Of a stretch of 64,000 nucleotides of DNA, positions 7,658 to 18,535 are shown piece by piece; position 1 is the first letter of the stretch; each line of letters opens with the position of its first letter. The stretch is from Hoylesella saccharolytica JCM 17484 (GTDB lineage: Bacteria; Bacteroidota; Bacteroidia; Bacteroidales; Bacteroidaceae), in contig NZ_BAKN01000001.1 in the NCBI RefSeq assembly GCF_000614205.1, positions 62,001-126,000 of the forward strand, given 5' to 3'. Below the pieces are notes generated by a model. That model did no database searches, was not told the DNA's origin, and was given only the letters and a program-made list of their open reading frames with translations. Position numbers and translations under genes: made by a program.

Positions 7658-10398
7658 ATGAATTTATATTTTAACATCGAATATCAGACCATTTTCGGAG
7701 AAGAAGTGGTGCTGAATGTGTTTACCGATGATGAGTGTACACCTGCTGCGGTTACCAAATACCGCATGAATACGGTGGACGGACAGCATTGGACTTGCTG
7801 TATCACGCAGCTTCCGGCAGCTTGCAAGAAAGTGATTCACTATTATTACGGCGTGGATTGCGCAGGAACCGAGAAGCGAAAAGAATGGACCCTCAAACCG
7901 CATCGGCTGGAGCTGACATCCGACAAGGCAAAGGTTTACCACATCTACGATCGCTGGAGTGATATGCCCGAAGATGCCTATCTTTATTCGTCGGCATTTA
8001 CCGATTGCATTAGAAGAAAGCATGGCGAGAGGAAAGAAACGCCGCGTAAAACCGAACACGCACATACCGGTAGCAAGCAGAACACGACGGCATACGAAAA
8101 AACATTGCGACTGATTGTATCTGCACCGCAATTGCGCAGCGAACAGCGGCTCGTGGTTGTAGGCAACGATTTGGCATTAGGGGCGTGGACACTGTCAAGA
8201 GCCATTGACATGACGGAAGTCAGTCTCAACGAATGGGCGGTAGACTTAGATATCAACAGTTTCTCCGGTCATCGTATCGAGTTGAAGTTCGTTGCTGTAA
8301 GTGTCGATAAGCATACCGCACCGCTTTGGGAAACCGGTTATAACCGCATCCTCGAATTGCCCGAGTTGAAAAAAGGAGAAGTAGTTGTGTACTCGCTGAA
8401 CCAGGCCTTCTTTGAGTTGTGCAACGAACGGTTTGCCGGAACCCTCGTGCCCGTTTTCTCGTTGCGCAGTAAAGAAAGTTTCGGGGTGGGCGACTTTGGC
8501 GACCTTCAGCGCATGATCAACTTCGTTTCAGCCACCCGTCAGCGCGTGTTGCAGGTGCTTCCCATTAACGATACCACCACCACCCACACGTGGACCGACT
8601 CGTATCCCTACAGTTGCATCAGCATTTTTGCTATTCATCCGCAGTATGTCGACCTTACACAGCTGCCTCCACTCAAGGACACAAAGGTGCGAGCCCGCTT
8701 CAAACGCCTGCAAGAAGAGCTCAACGCGCTGCCGCAGATAGATTATGAGCGCGTAAATGCGACTAAGAACGAGTATCTGCGCCTTATCTTTGAGCAAGAA
8801 GGCAGTTCGATGATGAAGAGCGATGCTTTCAGTAGATTCTTTAACGAGGAAGCCCATTGGTTGGTGCCCTATGCGCAGTATTGTTATCTGCGCGATCAGT
8901 ATGGTACAGCCGACTTCAGTCAATGGAAAGACCACCATACATGGGACGAAACCCAGCGTAAGGCACTTTCCACACCAACTACGAAAGCATACAAACAGGT
9001 TTCCTTCTTCTATTTCGTACAGTTCATCCTCAGCCAACAAATGCAGGCGGCACACGAATACGCCAAAAGCAAAGGTGTTATCTTAAAAGGCGACATACCT
9101 ATTGGCGTTAGCCGCTATGGATGCGACGTTTGGATGGAACCGAAATACTTTAATATGAATGGTCAAGCCGGCGCACCACCCGACGATTTCTCGGTGAACG
9201 GACAGAATTGGGGCTTTCCCACCTACAATTGGGATGAAATGCTCAAAGACAACTGCGCTTGGTGGGTACGTCGATTCCAGTATATGGCCAAATTCTTCGA
9301 CGCCTACCGCATCGACCACGTGTTGGGCTTCTTTCGCATCTGGGAAATCCCCATTACTAGTGTACACGGACTGTTGGGACAGTTCTCGCCCGCTCTGGGT
9401 TTAAGCCGTGAGGAAATTGAAGCCTACGGATTGCCCTTCAACGAAGACGCCTTCACCCGTCCGTTTATTGCCGATTGGGTGCTTGCACGTATGTTTGGCG
9501 AACATGCCGACGAGGTAAAGGCTACCTATTTGCAGCATGACCACGACGACATCTGGCAGATGCGACCCGAATACGACACCCAACGCAAGGTAGAAGCGGC
9601 ATTCGAAGGGCGTGAAGACGACAAAAATCTATGGATACGCGACGCACTGTATGTACTTATCAGCGATGTACTTTTTGTGCGCGACCGTAAAGACCCTCTT
9701 CGCTTTCATCCCCGCATCTCTGTACAGCATTCATTTGTGTACGAAGCCTTATGGGATAAAGATAAAGTAGCCTTCAACAATCTTTACAACGACTATTACT
9801 ATCGACGCAACAACCAATTTTGGTACAACGAGGCAATGAAGAAGTTGCCCATGCTTACAGAAGCCACCCAAATGTTGGTATGTGCAGAAGATTTAGGTAT
9901 GGTACCCGCCTGCGTAGACTGGGTGATGAACCAGCTACGTATACTTTCGCTCGAGGTGCAGTCGATGCCGAAAGACGCCAACGTGCGTTTTGGCAACCTC
10001 AATACCTACCCCTATCGCTCGGTATGCACCTTCAGCAGTCATGATATGCCGACGTTACGTCAGTGGTGGGACGAAGACCCCTCTCGAACGCAAGTTACTA
10101 CAACAGCATGCTCTATAAACAGGGCGATGCACCCCATCCGCTACCCGGATGGCTTGCTCGCGACATCATACTTCAGCAGTTGCGCTCGCCGTCGATGCTT
10201 TGTATTTTGAGCATTCAAGATTGGTTATCGACCGACGAAGCCCTTCGGCTACCCGATGCAGACGCCGAACGCATCAATATACCTGCCAACCCCAGGCATT
10301 ATTGGCGATATCGTATGCATATCACCATCGAAGAGCTGATGAATAATGTACCTTTCTGCACAGCCGTAACCGATTTGGTACAACAGAGTGGGCGCTGA
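7658..10398 (+). pseudogene. malQ: 4-alpha-glucanotransferase (GH77) with N-terminal CBM20 domains, one-base frameshift
   Basis: Cytoplasmic amylomaltase that moves alpha-1,4-glucan chains. Residues 1-95 and about 145-245 look like two CBM20 starch-binding domains (LVVVGNDLALGAWTL). The GH77 core follows, with the nucleophile in YRIDHVLGFFRIWE, the acid/base in CAEDLGMVPACV and the SSHDMPTLRQWW motif. The frame then changes: the remaining 100 residues (YYNSMLYKQGDAP to PFCTAVTDLVQQ) are in the +1 frame. Restoring one base near 10091-10095 rejoins them. Without repair the enzyme would lack its C-terminal part. It lies upstream of two GH13 genes and belongs with starch or glycogen use. Confidence 0.85.
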
Positions 10399-10454
10399 CT
10401 TTAACCGAAATAGATTAAATGTTGGCATAAACGCTGTTTACAATATTTCAAACA

Positions 10455-10705
10455 TTAAAAACCATCGTTTTTTGCCACTTGCATGAAGTGCAAACTACAA
10501 AAAAGGTGGTTTTTTGTTACTCAACTTAAGGGAGAACTGCTAAAAAGGTGCTTTTTTGTTACTCAACTTAGAGGAGAACTGCTAAAAAGGTGCTTTTTTG
10601 TTACTCAACTTAGAGGAGAACTATAAAAAATAAACTTTTTAACAACTCATCTTATGGGAGAACCGTAAAAAAAGCTATTTTTAAAATCTGAATTGTCTGC
10701 AAACT
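10455..10705. repeat. 42-bp tandem repeat array, about six units
   Basis: Two central units (10539-10580, 10581-10622) are identical. The flanking units at 10455, 10497, 10623 and 10665 are increasingly diverged. Each unit has a run of A, a short GC centre and a run of T (AAAAAGGTGCTTTTTTG), then ACTCAACTTAGAGGAGAACT. The array fills most of the 392-bp gap between malQ and the pullulanase gene and ends 85 bp before that start. No promoter box could be recognised in the gap. Confidence 0.8.
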
Positions 10706-10790
10706 CAAAAAAGTGGTAAGCATAAAAAAGTTTATTTTATTTCCATTCTACTCCATCTATAAACAATGTATGTTCAATAAAGAATAAGAT

Positions 10791-12713
10791 ATGATGATAC
10801 GAAAGAATTTATTGCTTGCTGTGCTGGCACTCTTGCTTGTACAGCCGTTTTTCGCACAAGATATGCGCGAAATGTACTATACGCCACAGCAAACAGAATT
10901 CAAGCTGTATGCTCCCTCGAAAGCAAAACGGGTGTTGGTAAGGATATACGCCGATGCATTAGGCGGAAAGCCCATCCGAACGTTATCAATGAGGTATACG
11001 GGTAACAATCAATGGAGGGCAAAGGCTGTTGGCAATCTCAAAGGACGGTTTTATACCTTCGATATTCCGGGTTTGAAGTATGGTGAAACACCGGGAATAT
11101 TTGCCACAGCCGTAGGAGTGAATGGGAAACGTGCCGCCATCATCGACTTACGCGACACTGACCCCGAGGGGTGGGCAGAAGACCGTAGGCCGCCCTTAGC
11201 TTCGCCTGCCGACCTTGTGCTTTACGAGCTGCATCATCGCGACTTTTCTATTCATCCATCGTCAGGTATCAGTAACAAAGGCAAGTTTCTTGCCCTTACC
11301 GACCCCAAGTCGATAGCGCATCTGAAAGCTTTGGGCGTAAATGCGGTGCATTTGCTACCTTCGTTTGATTATGCATCGGTAGACGAAACTCAATTAAACA
11401 AGGCGCAATACAACTGGGGCTACGATCCACTGAACTACAACGTACCCGAAGGCTCGTACAGCACCAATCCTTATCGTCCCGACGTACGCATACGCGAGTT
11501 TAAACAAATGGTTCAGGCATTGCATCGTGCCGGTATACGGGTTATCCTCGATGTGGTTTACAATCATACGTTCGACATTAAGGGTAGTGCCTTTCAGCGT
11601 ACTTTTCCCGACTACTTTTATCGTAAGCGTACTGACGGAACATATAGCGATGGGTCGGGTTGTGGCAACGAAACTGCCAGTGAACGTCCTTTAATGCGCA
11701 GGTTTATGATAGAGTCGATGAAGCATTGGGTCAAAGAGTACCATATCGACGGGTTTCGCGTAGATTTGATGGGCATTCATGATATTGAAACGATGAATCT
11801 CATCCGTAAAGAACTGGCCAACATCGACCCCTCCATTTATATTTACGGCGAGGGATGGAGTGCAGGCACATGCGCTTACCCGCAAAACCTGTTGGCAACC
11901 AAGGCGCACGTGGGTAGAATGCCGGGTATCGGTGTGTTTAGTGATGAAATGCGCGATGCGTTGCGTGGTCCTTTCTCCGACGATCACAAAACGGCCTTTC
12001 TGGGCGGTGTTGGCGGAAACGAAGAGAGCCTTAAGTTTGGTATTGTGGGCGGCATTGCACACCCGCAGGTAGATATGACGAAGGTGAATTACAGTAACGA
12101 GGCATGGGCCAACGAGCCTACACAGATGATTAGCTACGTTAGCTGTCACGACGATATGTGTCTTGTAGACCGGTTACGCACTTCGATACCGGGTATCACT
12201 CATGACGAACTGGTTCGGCTCAACTTGCTGGCGCAGACATTTGTGCTCACCTCGCAAGGCATTCCGTTTATCTTGAGTGGTGAAGAGATGTTGCGCGATA
12301 AAAAGGGTGTTCACAACAGCTACAACTCGCCCGATTCTATCAATCAACTCGACTGGAACAATCTTCAACGTTATCCAAAGGTGTTCAATTATTACAAAGA
12401 CCTTATTGCACTGCGCAAAAATCATCCTGCATTTCGGCTGGGCACTGCCGAAAAGGTGCGTAAACATCTTGAATTTATCGATGCACCGGCTAATGTAGTG
12501 GCCTTTCGACTGAAAGATAATGCGGGTGGCGACAAATGGAAAGACATTATTGTGCTGCTGAATGCTAATCGCGAGTCGCGAGTGGTTGATATTCCACAGG
12601 GCGAATACACTGTTGTTGTTTGCGACGGTGTTGTAGACGAGCGTGGAATGGGTACGATGCAGAATGCAAAAGCCACAGTCGATGCACAATCGGCACTTAT
12701 CTTAAAGCGATAA
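10791..12713 (+). CDS. pulA: Type I pullulanase (GH13), exported
   Basis: A 640-residue product with a signal peptide (LLLAVLALLLVQPFFAQ). A CBM48-like beta domain (residues 28-130) precedes the GH13 barrel. The pullulanase signature YNWGYDPLNYNVPEGSYS is present. Catalytic motifs are GFRVDLMG (nucleophile Asp), YIYGEGW (acid Glu) and SCHDD (third acid). It debranches alpha-1,6 links of pullulan or glycogen, probably in the periplasm. It is followed after 33 bp by another GH13 gene, so the two probably form an operon. The ATG used directly precedes the signal peptide (MMIRKN). Confidence 0.88.
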   Translation: MMIRKNLLLAVLALLLVQPFFAQDMREMYYTPQQTEFKLYAPSKAKRVLVRIYADALGGKPIRTLSMRYTGNNQWRAKAVGNLKGRFYTFDIPGLKYGETPGIFATAVGVNGKRAAIIDLRDTDPEGWAEDRRPPLASPADLVLYELHHRDFSIHPSSGISNKGKFLALTDPKSIAHLKALGVNAVHLLPSFDYASVDETQLNKAQYNWGYDPLNYNVPEGSYSTNPYRPDVRIREFKQMVQALHRAGIRVILDVVYNHTFDIKGSAFQRTFPDYFYRKRTDGTYSDGSGCGNETASERPLMRRFMIESMKHWVKEYHIDGFRVDLMGIHDIETMNLIRKELANIDPSIYIYGEGWSAGTCAYPQNLLATKAHVGRMPGIGVFSDEMRDALRGPFSDDHKTAFLGGVGGNEESLKFGIVGGIAHPQVDMTKVNYSNEAWANEPTQMISYVSCHDDMCLVDRLRTSIPGITHDELVRLNLLAQTFVLTSQGIPFILSGEEMLRDKKGVHNSYNSPDSINQLDWNNLQRYPKVFNYYKDLIALRKNHPAFRLGTAEKVRKHLEFIDAPANVVAFRLKDNAGGDKWKDIIVLLNANRESRVVDIPQGEYTVVVCDGVVDERGMGTMQNAKATVDAQSALILKR

Positions 12714-12746
12714 TCATATTACTCCTAGCGAAATGAACTCCTAATA

Positions 12747-14609
12747 ATGATGAAGAAGATATTTTTTGTACTAATGATGTGTGCCTTGTCAGCAACTACC
12801 GTTGTTGCAGGCAAAATTAAAAGAATAGACCCCACCGACTGGTTTGTGGGTATGAAAAATGCCAAGTTGCAGCTCATGGTATATGGCGAAAGCATAGGTA
12901 AGGCACAGGTTTCCACTGCATGGCCCGGCGTTCGGATAGATAGTGTGGTGCGGCTCGACAGTCCTAACTACCTGCTGGTGTATCTTGACCTCAGTGATGC
13001 CAAAGCGGGTAACATGCCACTGGTGTTTACGCAGGGAAAACAAAAGTCAACCATCAACTACCGGCTCAGAGAACGTGAGATGTCGGGTGAACAACGACGC
13101 GGCTTCAGCAATGCCGACGTGCTTTACATGTTAATGCCCGACCGCTTTGCATCGAGCGGCACAAAAAAGCATCCCATGCCGGGTCTCAACACTTATCGCG
13201 TAGATCGCTCGCAGCCCAGCTTGCGACACGGGGGCGATCTTGAAGGTATCCGCCAACATCTCGACTATTTTACTCAGTTGGGTGTTACTGCCCTTTGGTT
13301 TACACCCGTTTTGGAGAATAATGCAGCCGATAAGGGTAATTACAACATGTATCATGGTTATGGTACTACCGATTATTATAAAGTGGACCCACGTTTTGGC
13401 ACCAACGAAGACTATCGTAAACTGGTAGATGAGTCGCATACAAGGGGCTTAAAGGTGGTTATGGACATGATTTTCAACCATTGTGGTGTAGACCATCCAT
13501 GGGTTAAGGATATGCCTTCGCACAATTGGTTCAATCGGCCCGATTATAAAAACAACTATCTGCAAACCAGTTATAAGTTAACACCAGTACTCGACCCCTA
13601 CGCATCGAAAGTGGATATGGCCGAAACGGTTGACGGATGGTTTGTTCCAGAATATCCCGACCTTAACCAACGCAACCCTCATGTAATGCGTTATCTCATT
13701 CAAAACAGCATCTGGTGGATTGAAACGGTGGGCATAGACGGCATTCGTATGGACACTTACCCGTACGCCGACCGCGAGGCAATGGCCAAATGGATGGCAC
13801 GCATCAACCAAGAATACCCCAACTTCAACACCGTGGGCGAAACATGGGTTACGGAACCGGCCTACACCGCGGCATGGCAAGAAGGCTCTAAGCTCTCTAC
13901 CATAGACAGCCACTTGAAAACGGTGATGGATTTCGCTTTCTTCGAGCGTATCAATCAGGCCAAGAAAGAAGAAACCGACGACTGGTGGAACGGACTGAAC
14001 CGCATATATAATTCTCTTGTTTACGACTACCTGTACCCCAACCCCTCATCAGTGATGGCCTTTATAGAGAACCACGACACTGACCGATTTCTTGGAAACG
14101 GTAGCGATACCTTAGCGCTTAAACAGGCTTTGGCCCTTTTACTCACCATGAATCGTATTCCGCAGTTGTATTACGGTACTGAAATCTTGATGAAAGGAAC
14201 GAAAGAAAAGACCGACGGCGATGTACGCAAGGATTTCCCCGGTGGTTTTCCCGGCGACAAGCAAAACGCCTTTACGGCAGAAGGAAGAACCAAAGAACAA
14301 AACGCGATGTTCGTTTGGCTGAGCCGTCTGTTGCACTGGCGCAAAGGTAACGACGTTATCACGCAAGGCCGTCAAACCCACTTTATTCCTTTCAACGGCA
14401 TCTATGTGTTGGCGCGAACCCTCGATAAACGTCGTGTTCTTACCATTATGAACGGCACATCAAAGTCTGCTACTATGCACGTAGCTCGCTACGCTGAAGT
14501 AATTGGCGATGCTCACGAAGCCCACGACGTACTTACCGGTCGTACCATCAATCTGCAAAACGATATCAAGCTTGCTCCCCGCGCAACACTCGTGTTAGAA
14601 TTATTCTGA
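12747..14609 (+). CDS. GH13 alpha-glucosidase/neopullulanase-like enzyme (SusA type), exported
   Basis: A 620-residue product with a signal peptide (KIFFVLMMCALSATTVVAG). The N-terminal 100 residues resemble the cyclomaltodextrinase N domain. The barrel follows, with DGIRMDTYPY (nucleophile), VGETWVTEP (acid/base) and FIENHDTDRF. This order matches the periplasmic neopullulanase SusA of Bacteroides, which cuts malto-oligosaccharides imported by SusC/SusD; no SusC/D genes lie in this window. It is the last gene of the run, with a strong hairpin at 14733-14785 behind it. Substrate choice cannot be read from the sequence. Confidence 0.82.
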   Translation: MMKKIFFVLMMCALSATTVVAGKIKRIDPTDWFVGMKNAKLQLMVYGESIGKAQVSTAWPGVRIDSVVRLDSPNYLLVYLDLSDAKAGNMPLVFTQGKQKSTINYRLREREMSGEQRRGFSNADVLYMLMPDRFASSGTKKHPMPGLNTYRVDRSQPSLRHGGDLEGIRQHLDYFTQLGVTALWFTPVLENNAADKGNYNMYHGYGTTDYYKVDPRFGTNEDYRKLVDESHTRGLKVVMDMIFNHCGVDHPWVKDMPSHNWFNRPDYKNNYLQTSYKLTPVLDPYASKVDMAETVDGWFVPEYPDLNQRNPHVMRYLIQNSIWWIETVGIDGIRMDTYPYADREAMAKWMARINQEYPNFNTVGETWVTEPAYTAAWQEGSKLSTIDSHLKTVMDFAFFERINQAKKEETDDWWNGLNRIYNSLVYDYLYPNPSSVMAFIENHDTDRFLGNGSDTLALKQALALLLTMNRIPQLYYGTEILMKGTKEKTDGDVRKDFPGGFPGDKQNAFTAEGRTKEQNAMFVWLSRLLHWRKGNDVITQGRQTHFIPFNGIYVLARTLDKRRVLTIMNGTSKSATMHVARYAEVIGDAHEAHDVLTGRTINLQNDIKLAPRATLVLELF

Positions 14610-14732
14610 ATCATTCTTACTTCCCGAGCAAAGAAGTATTGCATTCAGCGTTGCTCACCGCTGCTGTTGATGGCACAGAAAGCGAGTCGCCCGATGAAAT
14701 AAAAGTAAAGAATAAGGGTGAGGAGATACCAT

Positions 14733-14785
14733 AAAGGTGAAAAAGGAAGGGATGAAAAACACCAACATCCTTTCCTTTTTCACTT
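14733..14785. terminator. Long hairpin terminator between convergent genes
   Basis: A stem of about 20 bp (arms 14733-14754 and 14766-14785, mostly GGTGAAAAAGG against its complement) with an 11-nt loop. It is A-rich on one side and T-rich on the other, so it can stop transcription both from the GH13 gene and from the convergent kinase gene. Confidence 0.65.
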
Positions 14786-14865
14786 GATTTTTCGTTGTTT
14801 CTTTCTTTCAATCTTTATATGGTGTCTACATCTATTTTCTCTTTCACCTTGATGCTAACAATGAT

Positions 14866-16527
14866 TTAGTATTTAAAGGAGCTTCCGCCAAGAAACTCGC
14901 GCAGTAAAGAGGTGGGCGGAAGTTGTTTGAAAGGTATTGATGCAAAGTATTTCAAAAACTTTAACAAGCGGTAGGCTTCCGAATATTCGTCACAGTTTTC
15001 GGGTACATCTTCCAACAAAGGCTCTGCCTGCGTTTTGAGAATGGCCAGCTCGAATAGCATAGCCGTGTTGAACATCACATCGGCATTTTCTTGAAAGGGG
15101 AATATCCACTTGTTTTCGCCTGCCCTGACGCTGGGCCAACGATGAATGGTTTCGGCGGCAGAAACACCCCGATACTTGTTGTCGCGTACGATGCGGCGCA
15201 GCAAACGGTTGTCGGTGGTGGGAATATAGTTATGGTTGTCGAGCAAAATGGTGGTGAGGGCCGAGGCGTAGATGCGATATTTCTGCTCTTCGGGAACTTG
15301 TGCCGTGAGCTCCGGATTAAGTGCATGAATACCTTCAACGATAAGAATACTCTGCTCATCGAGCCGCAGTCGCTTACCATTGGGCTCGCTTTTACCGGCT
15401 TGAAAATTGTATTTGGGTAGCTGAACTTCTTCTCCGCGAAACAGGGCGTTGAATTGTTGGTTCAGCAAAGGAATGTTCAGTGCGTACAAACTCTCGTAAT
15501 CCAGCTCTCCATCGGCGTCTTTCGGTGTTTTGTCTCTGTCTACGAAGTAGTCGTCGAGCGAAATCTGAACGGGTTTGATGCCGTTGGCGAGCAGCTGAAC
15601 GGAGAGCCGCTTGCAGGTGGTTGTTTTGCCTGAAGACGACGGACCGGCCAAAAGTACCACGCGAATGTTCTTCCTTGCAGCAATCTCGTCGGCCATTTGG
15701 GCTATCTTCTTTTCTTGCAACGCCTCCGAAACGTTGATCATATCGGTGGTAAACCCGTTAGAAACGGCCTTGTTGAAGTCGCCCACGGTACTAATTCCCA
15801 AGATGTTTTGCCAGCGGTGATGTTCTTTAAAAATCTCAAACATCTTGTTTTGCGTAATCAGTTCGCCCAGTTGCGAGGGGTCTGCCAACGATGGAACGCG
15901 CAATAAAAGCCCGTCAAAATACTTTTCCAAACCGAAAAGATACAGCTCAGAAGTATTGGTCAATAGTGCGCCGTAATAAGAGTCGATGTAGTCGTCGAGC
16001 TGATAGTACGTGGTGTAAAGCTTTCCCGAGGTTTCCAGCAACTTTACTTTCGCCGTGTCGCCTTTGGTCTTAAACATCTCGATAGCTGCTTCGGTGGTGG
16101 TTTCATGTCGAGAAATGGGGATGCGTTGGTCAATAATCTGCTGCATTCGTGTGCGTATCCGTGTTGCATCTTCCGTTTCCACAGGTCGCCCGATACGCAA
16201 ATCCACATAATAACCGTTAGACACCGGAATGTCGATAATCACTTCGCTGCCGGTGTACAGGTCGTGAATGGCCTTGCAAAGCACAAAAAACAGTGAGCGG
16301 GTGTAGGTGCGAAGGGCCGACGGCGAATGCAAATCAAGAAACTCAACGTCTTTGTTGTGATACAGCCTGTAATGCATTCCTTCAACCTTATTATTTACTT
16401 TGGCGCTGATAGGGCCGTATTCCATTTGTAGATTTACTTCACCGAAAACGTCATAAAGTGTGCTGCCAATAGGCACGTTATAAGTTTTTTTATTATTTTT
16501 GCAACGAATTTGTATTACTTGCTTCAT
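14866..16527 (-). CDS. TGS-domain nucleoside (uridine-kinase-like) kinase
   Basis: A 553-residue protein. Residues 1-60 form a TGS-like beta domain of the threonyl-tRNA-synthetase N-terminal type (RCKNNKKTYNVPIGSTLYDVFGEV). A middle region resembles the ThrRS second domain (HYRLYHNKDVEFLDLHSPSA). The C-terminal kinase has the P-loop VVLLAGPSSSGKTTTCKRL near residue 290, plus ISLDDYFVDRDKTP and ILIVEGIHALNPEL motifs of uridine kinase/phosphoribulokinase enzymes. This architecture is common in Bacteroidetes and Firmicutes; the substrate is usually annotated as uridine but is not certain. It is transcribed divergently from the Na/Pi symporter gene; a CAAAGGTA (TACCTTTG on the minus strand) at 16590-16597 may be its -7 box. 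Confidence 0.82.
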   Translation of the reverse strand: MKQVIQIRCKNNKKTYNVPIGSTLYDVFGEVNLQMEYGPISAKVNNKVEGMHYRLYHNKDVEFLDLHSPSALRTYTRSLFFVLCKAIHDLYTGSEVIIDIPVSNGYYVDLRIGRPVETEDATRIRTRMQQIIDQRIPISRHETTTEAAIEMFKTKGDTAKVKLLETSGKLYTTYYQLDDYIDSYYGALLTNTSELYLFGLEKYFDGLLLRVPSLADPSQLGELITQNKMFEIFKEHHRWQNILGISTVGDFNKAVSNGFTTDMINVSEALQEKKIAQMADEIAARKNIRVVLLAGPSSSGKTTTCKRLSVQLLANGIKPVQISLDDYFVDRDKTPKDADGELDYESLYALNIPLLNQQFNALFRGEEVQLPKYNFQAGKSEPNGKRLRLDEQSILIVEGIHALNPELTAQVPEEQKYRIYASALTTILLDNHNYIPTTDNRLLRRIVRDNKYRGVSAAETIHRWPSVRAGENKWIFPFQENADVMFNTAMLFELAILKTQAEPLLEDVPENCDEYSEAYRLLKFLKYFASIPFKQLPPTSLLREFLGGSSFKY

Positions 16528-16615
16528 TCTCTTGGGTTATTTAACTTTCGTGAGTGTAAAGTTATCAAATAAATTAAGAAGTCCCAAAACAAAGGTAAAC
16601 ACAGTAAAATAAATT

Positions 16616-18331
16616 ATGGCGACAAGTGATTTTTTAATCATTTTTTTTAAGATAGCAGGTTCTTTGGCCTTGCTAATCTACGGAATGAAAATTATGAGTG
16701 AGGCTTTACAGAAGATGGCCGGACCTCAATTGCGACATGTTTTAGGTGCCATGACCACCAACCGATTTACGGGAATGCTTACCGGAACCTTCATTACAAG
16801 TGCTGTGCAGTCGTCTACTGCTACCACGGTGATGACGGTTTCGTTCGTTAATGCGGGTCTGCTAACCCTGGCACAAGCCATTTCGGTTATCATGGGAGCC
16901 AACATTGGTACCACGTTAACGGCCTGGATTATGTCGTTGGGCTACTCTTTAGACCTTACCAACTTTGTTTTTCCGGCTTTTTTGGTGGGTATCGTGCTCA
17001 TCTACTCGCGTAAACACCGTTACAAAGGCGATTTTCTCTTCGGTATTGCATTCCTCTTTTTCAGTCTTGTTTTATTGAGCGATACGGGCAAGTCGATGAA
17101 TTTGCAGAACAACAGAACCGTTATCGATTTCTTCGGTTCGTTTGATGTAAACAGCTATACCACCATTCTTATCTTCCTTCTGATAGGTACTATCATTACG
17201 TTGATTGTGCAATCATCTGCCGCAGTGATGGCCATCACCATCTTATTGTGCTCTACCGGCGTACTACCTGTCTATCTGGGAATAGCCCTTGTGATGGGCG
17301 AGAACATCGGAACAACGGGTACAGCCAACCTCGTTGCATTGGGGTCGAACACCCAAGCACGGCGAACGGCTATGGCTCACCTTGTCTTTAACGTCTTTGG
17401 TGTTATCTGGGTGCTCTGCCTTTTCTATCCTTTCGTTCACACAATTTGTCATATTGTAGGCTACGACCCCGACGGACCGCGTCTCTCCGTGCACGAATTA
17501 TCGGTTAAACTACCCATTATCCTTGCCACATTCCATACCTTCTTCAATGTGTTGAACACCGGAATACTTATTTGGTTCATACCGCAGATAGAGAAAGTAG
17601 TGTGCTGGATTGTCAAGTCGGGTAAGAAAGAAGAAGACGAAGAATTCCGCCTCCGCTTCATTCAGGCCGGCATTATGAAGACGCCGGAACTGTCTGTGCT
17701 CGAAGCTCAAAAAGAAATCTGCTCGTTTGCAGAGCGTATTCAGCGTATGTTTGGTATGGTAAGAGAACTGTTGGGTACCAAAGAAGACTCTAAATTTGTA
17801 AAGCTCTTTACGCGAATCGAGAAATACGAGAGCATATCCGACAACATGGAGCTTGAAATTGCCAAGTATCTCAGCGCCGTAAGCGATGCTCATTTGAGTG
17901 ACGATACCAAGGGGAAGATACGCGATATGATGCGTGAGATTTCTGAATTAGAAAGTATCGGCGACAGCTGTTACAATCTGGCACGCACCATCAGCAGGCA
18001 AAACAACTCGAAAGAGAATTTTACCGAGCAGCAATACGAACGTATTCACCAGATGTTCGAGCTTACCGACGACAGCCTTTCGCAAATGAATGTGGTTATC
18101 AACGGTCGCAAAGAGAATGTCGATATAAACCATTCGTTCAATATCGAAAACGAAATCAACAACTATCGCAAGCAGCTTCGCAATCAGAATATCAACGATA
18201 TAGACAACCATCTCTATACCTACACCAGCGGAACGATGTATATGGACATCATCAACGAGTGCGAGAAGCTGGGCGATTATGTGGTGAATGTTGTCGAAGC
18301 ACGTATGGGAACCAAACTGCACGACGCCTAA
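16616..18331 (+). CDS. Na+/phosphate cotransporter (NptA/PhoU fusion)
   Basis: A 571-residue protein. The N-terminal 340 residues hold about eight to nine membrane segments and two inverted QSS repeats typical of the Na/Pi (SLC34/NptA) family: VQSSTATTVMTVSFVNAG near residue 62 and VQSSAAVMAITILL near 200. The C-terminal 200 residues are helical and PhoU-like (ELESIGDSCYNLARTISRQ). It imports phosphate with sodium at the inner membrane. The gene stands alone and converges on the DUF1893 gene, with a large palindrome between them. Confidence 0.88.
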   Translation: MATSDFLIIFFKIAGSLALLIYGMKIMSEALQKMAGPQLRHVLGAMTTNRFTGMLTGTFITSAVQSSTATTVMTVSFVNAGLLTLAQAISVIMGANIGTTLTAWIMSLGYSLDLTNFVFPAFLVGIVLIYSRKHRYKGDFLFGIAFLFFSLVLLSDTGKSMNLQNNRTVIDFFGSFDVNSYTTILIFLLIGTIITLIVQSSAAVMAITILLCSTGVLPVYLGIALVMGENIGTTGTANLVALGSNTQARRTAMAHLVFNVFGVIWVLCLFYPFVHTICHIVGYDPDGPRLSVHELSVKLPIILATFHTFFNVLNTGILIWFIPQIEKVVCWIVKSGKKEEDEEFRLRFIQAGIMKTPELSVLEAQKEICSFAERIQRMFGMVRELLGTKEDSKFVKLFTRIEKYESISDNMELEIAKYLSAVSDAHLSDDTKGKIRDMMREISELESIGDSCYNLARTISRQNNSKENFTEQQYERIHQMFELTDDSLSQMNVVINGRKENVDINHSFNIENEINNYRKQLRNQNINDIDNHLYTYTSGTMYMDIINECEKLGDYVVNVVEARMGTKLHDA

Positions 18332-18374
18332 AACGGGCGCTTTAAACAGCCGGTTATATCCAAGAACGACAAAT

Positions 18375-18450
18375 CGCGGGCCATCAACAATTGGTAATAT
18401 GCCTCGAACAGAATGTTCGCAAGGCATCTGCCGCTTGTTGATGGCTCGCG
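18375..18450. terminator. 76-bp nested palindrome between convergent genes
   Basis: The outer arms are CGCGGGCCATCAACAA (18375-18390) and its near-complement (18435-18450, 15 of 16 paired). Inner arms are ATGCCT/AGGCAT, then GAAC/GTTC around a short loop. It may be a bidirectional terminator or a structured RNA; no T-run follows on the plus strand, which is unusual for a terminator. Confidence 0.5.
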
Positions 18451-18535
18451 GTTTATTAGTTATCGACAGACCAAAAGTGTGGTTTATCGCTGCCGAAACG
18501 TTACCATTCGGCGCACACCATCACTGCTTTCTGCC

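Noticed and set aside
7477..7674. 65-codon frame before malQ
   Set aside because: No family, no promoter, overlaps the malQ start. Judged random.
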